Below are positions 16,189 to 20,494 of a stretch of DNA of 20,494 nucleotides, one piece after another. Made by a program: the position numbers and the translations under genes. Numbering within the stretch: position 1 is the stretch's first letter; every line of letters begins with the position of its first letter. The stretch spans positions 1 to 20,494 of the forward strand of contig VGBY01000005.1 of the NCBI GenBank assembly GCA_016870295.1. The letters are read 5' to 3'. The DNA comes from Actinomycetota bacterium. GTDB taxonomy: Bacteria > Actinomycetota > Acidimicrobiia > Acidimicrobiales > Ilumatobacteraceae. The notes beneath the pieces were generated by a model. The model was not told the origin of the DNA. It did no database searches and was given only the letters and a program-made list of their open reading frames with translations.

Positions 16189-17346
16189 TCAGATCGACTT
16201 TCCGTTGGCAATGGCCACCGCCGTGCGTGCAGCATCCAACATCGTCGGCTTGCTCATCAACTTGTCGGCCGGGATTCCCGCGTCAGCGAGGATCTGGCGA
16301 CCCTGCTCGGCATTGGTGCCGTCGAGTCTGATCACGATTGGTGCGCGTAGCTGAACACGCCGCATCGCTTCGACGATGCCTTTGGCAACTTCATCACCGC
16401 GGGTGATGCCGCCAAAGATGTTCACGAAGATGCTGCGCACGTTGGTGTCGAAGTTGATTACTTCGAGCGCTGCGGTCATTAACTCGGCATTGGCACCGCC
16501 GCCGACATCGAGAAAGTTCGCTGCTTTACCGCCGACTTGGTTGACCACATCAAGCGTGCTCATGGCCAACCCGGCACCGTTCGCGATGATGCCGACGCTG
16601 CCATCGAGGCCGATGTACTGCAGGCCCTTCTCACGCGCCAACTGCTCACGACCATCGAGTTCTTGCGTCGCTGCGAATGCTTCCCACTCGGGGTGGCGGA
16701 ACGACGCGTTGGCGTCGAGGCTGACTTTGGCATCCAGCGCATGCACCTCACCGCTCGGCTTCAAGATGAGCGGGTTGATCTCCGCCAAATCACAATCACC
16801 CTTCACGAAACAGTCGTACAACTTCACGAGAATCGACGCCACGCCGTCCTGTGCCTTGCTCGGAATCTTCGCGTCGATTGCGGCTTTCTTCGCCGTCGCC
16901 TCGTCGAGACCAACCACGGGGCTGATGTGCAGTTTGACGATTGCCGAAGGATCTTTCGCCGCTACTTCTTCGATGTCGACGCCGCCCTGCGCCGACAGCA
17001 TCAACAAGTGTTGCTTGGCGGCGCGATCAAGCGTGAGTGAGGCGTAATACTCCTCCGCGATGTCGGAGGCACGCTCCACCCAAACACGCTTCACGACGTG
17101 ACCCTTGATGTTCATGCCGATGATGTTGCTGGCGTGGGTGCGCACCTCGTCGTTATCGTTCGCCAACTTGATGCCGCCGGCCTTACCACGACCACCAACT
17201 TGCACTTGAGCCTTCACGACGACCGGATAACCGATGCGTTCGGCGATGGCGATCGACTCGTCCACGGTGTGTGCGACATCGCCGGCCGACACCGGGATAC
17301 CGAACTTGGCGAAGTATTGCTTGCCTTGGTACTCGAAGAGATCCAC
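16189..17346 (-). CDS. sucC: Succinyl-CoA ligase beta subunit
   Basis: A 385-residue beta subunit that binds the nucleotide and gives the ligase its ADP or GDP preference. The ATP-grasp domain starts at once (MDLFEYQGKQYFAKFGIP) and includes K45, GGRGKAGG (51-58), AEINPL with E189 and N191, and D205. The C-terminal ligase domain has GLDGSVGIIANGAGLAM (246-262), NFLDVGGGA (278-286) and GGITRGDEVAKGI. ADP or GDP use cannot be read with confidence. The frame is open further upstream, with an ATG at 17391, but family members begin at the DLFEYQ segment, so I choose GTG at 17346. This start shares its G with the TAG stop of the B12-binding gene (TAGTG). Confidence 0.96.
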   Translation of the reverse strand: MDLFEYQGKQYFAKFGIPVSAGDVAHTVDESIAIAERIGYPVVVKAQVQVGGRGKAGGIKLANDNDEVRTHASNIIGMNIKGHVVKRVWVERASDIAEEYYASLTLDRAAKQHLLMLSAQGGVDIEEVAAKDPSAIVKLHISPVVGLDEATAKKAAIDAKIPSKAQDGVASILVKLYDCFVKGDCDLAEINPLILKPSGEVHALDAKVSLDANASFRHPEWEAFAATQELDGREQLAREKGLQYIGLDGSVGIIANGAGLAMSTLDVVNQVGGKAANFLDVGGGANAELMTAALEVINFDTNVRSIFVNIFGGITRGDEVAKGIVEAMRRVQLRAPIVIRLDGTNAEQGRQILADAGIPADKLMSKPTMLDAARTAVAIANGKSI

Positions 17347-17759
17347 TACGCGCCGATCTTCTCTCGCTCGTCGAGCGTGGACTCGAGCCATTCGGCAATC
17401 GACTTCAGCGACGAGCCGGGGCCGAAGATCTCACTTACGCCTTGCTGCTTCAACACCGCCGCATCTGCATCAGGAATTACACCACCACCAAAGATCAGCA
17501 CGTGCGCCATATCGCGGGTACGAAGTTCATCCATGACGCGGGGGAACAATGTGAGGTGCGCACCAGACAGCAGCGACAAACCGACTCCGTCGACGTCCTC
17601 TTGTAAGGCGGTTTCGGCAATCTGTTCGGGCGTCTGGTGCAGACCGGTGTAAATGACCTCAAAACCGTGGTCGCGGAGCGCACGGGAAATCGTCTTTGCA
17701 CCACGATCATGCCCATCGAGCCCGGGCTTGGCGACGACGATTCGGTACGGCCGCTTCAC
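17346..17759 (-). CDS. B12-binding protein, methylmalonyl-CoA mutase C-terminal type
   Basis: A 137-residue stand-alone cobalamin-binding domain. The base-off/His-on signature is complete: D15-x-H17-x-x-G20 (GLDGHDRGAK), S62-x-L64 (SLLSG) and a Gly-rich GGG at 91-93 followed by VIPDAD. The opening KPGLDGHDRGAK matches the C-terminal domain of methylmalonyl-CoA mutase and relatives, which in some bacteria and archaea is a separate small subunit. The large catalytic subunit is not in the window. Heading an operon with sucC (1-nt overlap) fits a role in making succinyl-CoA from propionate-derived methylmalonyl-CoA; an isobutyryl- or ethylmalonyl-CoA mutase is also possible. The GTG start has no ribosome site, and a candidate promoter lies so close that the mRNA may be leaderless. 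Confidence 0.9.
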   Translation of the reverse strand: MKRPYRIVVAKPGLDGHDRGAKTISRALRDHGFEVIYTGLHQTPEQIAETALQEDVDGVGLSLLSGAHLTLFPRVMDELRTRDMAHVLIFGGGVIPDADAAVLKQQGVSEIFGPGSSLKSIAEWLESTLDEREKIGA

Positions 17760-17768
17760 GAATAGAGC

Positions 17769-17796
17769 ATGCTACGCCCGACCATTCGCACGCCAA
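17769..17796 (-). promoter_or_regulatory. Candidate promoter of the B12-sucCD operon
   Basis: On the minus strand TTGGCG (17796-17791), a 16-nt spacer and TAGCAT (17774-17769) match the sigma-70 boxes at 4 of 6 positions each. Transcription would begin within a few nt of the GTG at 17759, which agrees with the missing ribosome site. By-eye prediction only. Confidence 0.3.
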
Positions 17797-17868
17797 AAAT
17801 CGAAGGTGACGTGCGCAACGCTGGAGCACTAGTCGGCAGCTCTGCCTTGTCGGGCACGGATTGGCACA

Positions 17869-18354
17869 ATGAAATGCATGCTTCCGCGATTTCGTTCGCC
17901 TCTTGGTCGTGCGGTGGTGCCGATTGTTGGCGGGCTCGTCTTCTTCGCCGTGCTCTTCGGCGTGACGTGGATATTCGCCGACCGCGCCACCGATAATCGC
18001 AGGCGAGAGGTGCGGACGGGTGACTACACCTTCCGCGTCGGGCCTGTTGACGACATGGCGGAGATCGTGTTGCGCGACGGTCCCATCCTCTACCCCGACC
18101 TGCGCGATACGACCTACGACCGCACGATCGTGGTCGACCATGTCGGCGATGATGCAACGCGCGGCTGGCAGGTGTACTACGCGTATCCAGCCGACCGCGG
18201 GCCGGAGTGTCTCGTCACTCACGTGGAAGGAACGCGTGATTTCATCGACTGCGACGAGCGCACCCTGCCCGTCGAGCAGTTGTACCGGCCGATCGACGCG
18301 CGACCCGTGGTGGAGAACCGAACGAGTTTGCTTATCGACTTGCGGGCTCCCTAA
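17869..18354 (+). CDS. Membrane-anchored protein of unknown function
   Basis: I do not recognise this 161-residue protein with certainty. Basic residues at the N-terminus (R7, R9, R14) precede one hydrophobic helix at about 16-37; by the positive-inside rule the rest lies outside the cytoplasm. The exported part contains GPILYPDL (71-78), a repeated acidic pattern, GWQVYYAYPADRG (99-111) and two cysteines, C114 and C128, 14 apart, possibly a disulfide. The spacing near DCDERTLPVEQL is faintly like the end of a Rieske-type domain, but the Cys/His ligand pairs are absent. The start may be the ATG at 17869 or 17878. It is divergent from the B12-sucCD operon and convergent with the helicase gene. 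Its TAA lies in the loop of a small hairpin. Confidence 0.65.
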   Translation: MKCMLPRFRSPLGRAVVPIVGGLVFFAVLFGVTWIFADRATDNRRREVRTGDYTFRVGPVDDMAEIVLRDGPILYPDLRDTTYDRTIVVDHVGDDATRGWQVYYAYPADRGPECLVTHVEGTRDFIDCDERTLPVEQLYRPIDARPVVENRTSLLIDLRAP

Positions 18355-18359
18355 GGAGC
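18346..18359 (+). terminator. Small hairpin over the stop of the unknown gene
   Basis: GCTCC, loop CTAA, GGAGC: a perfect 5-bp stem whose loop contains the TAA stop. There is no T-tract. It may end transcription together with the hairpins in the repeat that follows, but it is short. Confidence 0.35.
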
Positions 18360-18361
18360 GG

Positions 18362-18433
18362 CTGCGCTACCGCTTCGTCAGCGGCGACGCACCCCCAGGC
18401 TCTGCTGACTGCGCTACCGCTTCGTCAGCGGCG
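18362..18433. repeat. Exact 25-bp direct repeat of the pcrA tail, each copy a hairpin
   Basis: The 25 bp at 18409-18433 recur without a mismatch at 18362-18386 (47-bp period). The right copy contains the last codons and TAG of the helicase gene; the left copy lies past its stop. Each copy holds CCGCT-TCGTC-AGCGG, a 5-bp stem with a 5-nt loop, so the convergent gap contains two identical hairpins in tandem. It may serve as a bidirectional terminator or be a REP-like element. Confidence 0.85.
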
Positions 18434-20494
18434 CCCATGCCAACGCGAGCACCTTGGTGCCGCGGTCGACGAAGCGCACCGTGGCTTCCGCCTTCTCGCC
18501 GGCGCCAACCAAATCGATGATCACGCCTTCGCCAAACACCGGGTGCACCACGTCGTCACCAATTGCAAAGTTGTGCAACACCTTTGGCTCGCGCACGACG
18601 GGCCGCAAGGCTTCGCTCGCTCGCGACGTGACGCCGCCACCCTTGCGGCGGAAGTCGGGCACCGGCGTTTGCTGCCAATCACCGCGCAATTGACCACGAC
18701 CCTCGTCGGCACCGGTGTCGACGCTGCCCTTGCGATCGAGCAACTCGCCGGGAATCTCGTCCAGGAAGCGTGACGGCGGGTTGTATTGCCGCGAGCCGTG
18801 CAAGTTGCGGCTCCACGCGTGACTGAGATACAGCCGCCGCTCGGCACGGGTGATGCCCACGTATGCAAGACGCCGTTCCTCTTCGAGTTGCGTTGAATCA
18901 AGCAGCGTGCGACTGTGCGGGAAGATACCTTCCTCCAATCCGATGATGAACACCGAGGGGAACTCCAGTCCCTTGGCGGAATGCAGGGTCATCATCATCA
19001 CCTTGTCGTCGCCAGCGATGTCGTCGGTGTCGGAGACGAGCGAGACTTTCTCGAGAAAGTCGTTGGCATCGGGGAATTCTTCGGCGGCACCAATCAACTC
19101 TTCGAGGTTTTCGATGCGACCCTCAGCCTCGTGCGTGTCTTCGTTGCGAAGTTCCGCCAGATAGCCACTGCGTTCCAGCAATTCGCGCAACAGATGCGCC
19201 GGCCCATGCTCGCGATCGGCCTCGAGCGAATCGACGAGCGTGACAAATTCGTTGATGCCGCGCAACGCTGCGCCACCGACGCCGGCGCTCGCAGCGCGGC
19301 GTAGTGCCACCGACAACCCGATGCTCTGCTGTGCCGCAAGGGCAGCGACCTTGTCGAGACTGGTGTCGCCCACACCGCGCCGTGGAGTATTGATCACGCG
19401 ACGAATGCTCACCTCGTCGGCCGGGTTCATCACGCAGCGGAGGTACGCAACTGCATCCTTCACTTCTTTGCGGTCGTAAAACTTCGTGCCGCCGATCACG
19501 CGATACGGGATGTCGCCGTCGATGAGAAACTCTTCCAGCACACGGCTTTGCGCGTTGGTGCGGTAGAAGATCGCCATCTCGCGCCAGTTGACCGCCTCAT
19601 GCCGATGCAATCGCTTGAGTTCCGACACCACGAATCGTGCTTCTTCGTCTTCGTCTTCGGCGTAGTAGCGCACGATCTTGTCGCCACTGCCGACCTCCGT
19701 CCACAGTTCTTTCGGCTTGCGTTCGACGTTGTTCGAAATCACCGCGTTGGCCGCGTCGAGGATCACCTGCGTGCTGCGATAGTTCTGGGCGAGCACCACG
19801 GTGTAGACATCGGGGAAGGCACGCTCAAACTGCAGGATGTTGCGGTAGTCGGCCCCGCGGAATGCATAAATCGACTGATCGGTATCACCCACCACGCACA
19901 CGTTGTGATGCTCACGACCGAGCAGCAACACGATCTCGTTCTGCGCCAGGTTGGTGTCTTGATACTCGTCGACGAGCACGTGCTTGAACCGCTCTTGATA
20001 GGCCGCCAACACATCAGCATGTTCGCGAAAGAGCTTCACCACGTTGATGAGCAGATCATCGAAATCCATCGCACCGGCCTTCATCAGGCGGTGCTGATAC
20101 TCGGTATAAATCTCGGCGTACTTCGTTTCGAACGGGCCGAACGCAGTGTCGGCGGCGCCCGACGGGTTGACGAGTTCGTTCTTCCACAAACTGATGCGCG
20201 CCTGCGCCCCCTTTGCAGGAAACCGTTTCGGGTCGAGGTTCAGATCACGAATGATCTGGCTCACCAACCGCTGGGAGTCTGCCGAATCATAAATGGTGAA
20301 ACTCTTCGGATACCCGAGTCGGTCGGCAGTCGCCCGCAGGATGCGTACGCACGCGGCATGAAACGTGCTCACCCACATCTTGTTGGCCACATCGCCGACC
20401 AATGCCCGCACTCGGCCGCGCATCTCCTCGGCTGCCTTGTTCGTGAACGTGATGGCGATGATGTTCATCGGATGCACACCAGAGGCGATGAGGT
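18414..20494 (-). CDS. pcrA: ATP-dependent DNA helicase PcrA/UvrD (5' end missing)
   Basis: A superfamily 1A helicase, 692 residues visible; the frame runs off the right edge, so the N-terminus with the Walker A motif (roughly 60 residues) is missing. Counting from the GTG at 20477, the visible motifs are TFTNKAAEEM (Ia, 10-19), DEYQDTN (II, 170-176), GDTDQSIYAFRGAD (III, 197-210), QNYRST (IV, 231-236), TLHSAKGLEFPSV (V, 497-509) and EERRLAYVGITRAERRL (VI, 533-549). The end (HPVFGEGVIIDL to TKVLALAWAPL, about 645-684) is the Tudor-like domain of PcrA/UvrD that contacts RNA polymerase. It acts in nucleotide excision repair, removal of stalled polymerase and plasmid or recombination intermediates. 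UvrD and PcrA names are interchangeable here; the Gram-positive-type layout favours PcrA. The true start cannot be given. Confidence 0.95.
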   Translation of the reverse strand, partial: LIASGVHPMNIIAITFTNKAAEEMRGRVRALVGDVANKMWVSTFHAACVRILRATADRLGYPKSFTIYDSADSQRLVSQIIRDLNLDPKRFPAKGAQARISLWKNELVNPSGAADTAFGPFETKYAEIYTEYQHRLMKAGAMDFDDLLINVVKLFREHADVLAAYQERFKHVLVDEYQDTNLAQNEIVLLLGREHHNVCVVGDTDQSIYAFRGADYRNILQFERAFPDVYTVVLAQNYRSTQVILDAANAVISNNVERKPKELWTEVGSGDKIVRYYAEDEDEEARFVVSELKRLHRHEAVNWREMAIFYRTNAQSRVLEEFLIDGDIPYRVIGGTKFYDRKEVKDAVAYLRCVMNPADEVSIRRVINTPRRGVGDTSLDKVAALAAQQSIGLSVALRRAASAGVGGAALRGINEFVTLVDSLEADREHGPAHLLRELLERSGYLAELRNEDTHEAEGRIENLEELIGAAEEFPDANDFLEKVSLVSDTDDIAGDDKVMMMTLHSAKGLEFPSVFIIGLEEGIFPHSRTLLDSTQLEEERRLAYVGITRAERRLYLSHAWSRNLHGSRQYNPPSRFLDEIPGELLDRKGSVDTGADEGRGQLRGDWQQTPVPDFRRKGGGVTSRASEALRPVVREPKVLHNFAIGDDVVHPVFGEGVIIDLVGAGEKAEATVRFVDRGTKVLALAWAPLTKR

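Noticed and set aside
15203..16354. 383-codon open frame antisense to sucD and the end of sucC
   Set aside because: Arg/His-rich low-quality frame opposite strongly conserved proteins, so a shadow.
17347..17391. Earlier sucC start at ATG 17391
   Set aside because: It adds 15 Arg-rich residues absent from the family and overlaps the B12-binding gene by 46 nt; family members begin at the DLFEYQGK segment.
1..20494. CRISPR array, tRNA/rRNA, transposon or phage remnants
   Set aside because: No regularly spaced repeats with spacers, no tRNA-like cloverleaf or rRNA stretch seen by eye, and no transposase, integrase or phage domain in any frame.

Overview
The window is about 20.5 kb of bacterial chromosome carrying housekeeping metabolism. 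I read 17 complete protein genes and one truncated at the right edge. I see no rRNA, tRNA, CRISPR array, insertion sequence or phage gene. The composition is moderately GC-rich and 9 of the 17 complete genes appear to start with GTG. The content includes an F420-type luciferase-like oxidoreductase, the flavoprotein plus one-chain cytochrome b558 form of succinate dehydrogenase, a membrane pyrophosphatase followed by an SCP2-like protein, and a separate B12-binding mutase subunit. Together these point to an actinobacterium, plausibly Acidimicrobiia. That placement is inference; no marker gene proves it.

Layout. (1) 15-1963, plus strand: LLM-class oxidoreductase and an MFS transporter, coupled by a 4-nt overlap. 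(2) 1987-4838, minus: DedA-family membrane protein, short-chain dehydrogenase, then carotenoid oxygenase; the last two overlap by 4 nt. (3) 4891-8388, minus: sdhC-sdhA-sdhB. (4) 8610-11356, plus: hppA and an SCP2-like gene, divergent from sdhC across a 221-bp control region. (5) 11401-17759, minus: B12-binding protein, sucC, sucD, metF, a membrane acyltransferase with an SGNH domain, and mdh, most of them tightly packed. (6) 17869-18354, plus: an unrecognised membrane-anchored protein. (7) 18414-20494, minus: PcrA/UvrD-type helicase, 5' end outside the window.

How the genes fit together. Blocks 3 and 5 hold much of the C4 arm of the TCA cycle: succinyl-CoA ligase makes succinate with ATP or GTP, succinate dehydrogenase passes electrons to the quinone pool, and malate dehydrogenase makes oxaloacetate. 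The B12-binding protein heading the sucCD operon suggests methylmalonyl-CoA (propionate) carbon enters at succinyl-CoA. The proton-pumping pyrophosphatase recovers energy from pyrophosphate. MetF supplies methyl-THF for methionine.

I found no obviously new multi-gene system. The less ordinary signals are non-coding: three in-frame, stop-ending copies of the mdh tail; an exact 25-bp copy of the pcrA tail just past its stop; a weaker similar case after dedA; a strong hairpin between the acyltransferase and mdh; and a nested hairpin in the hppA leader. No stretch above 300 bases lacks a gene; the longest gap is 8389-8609.
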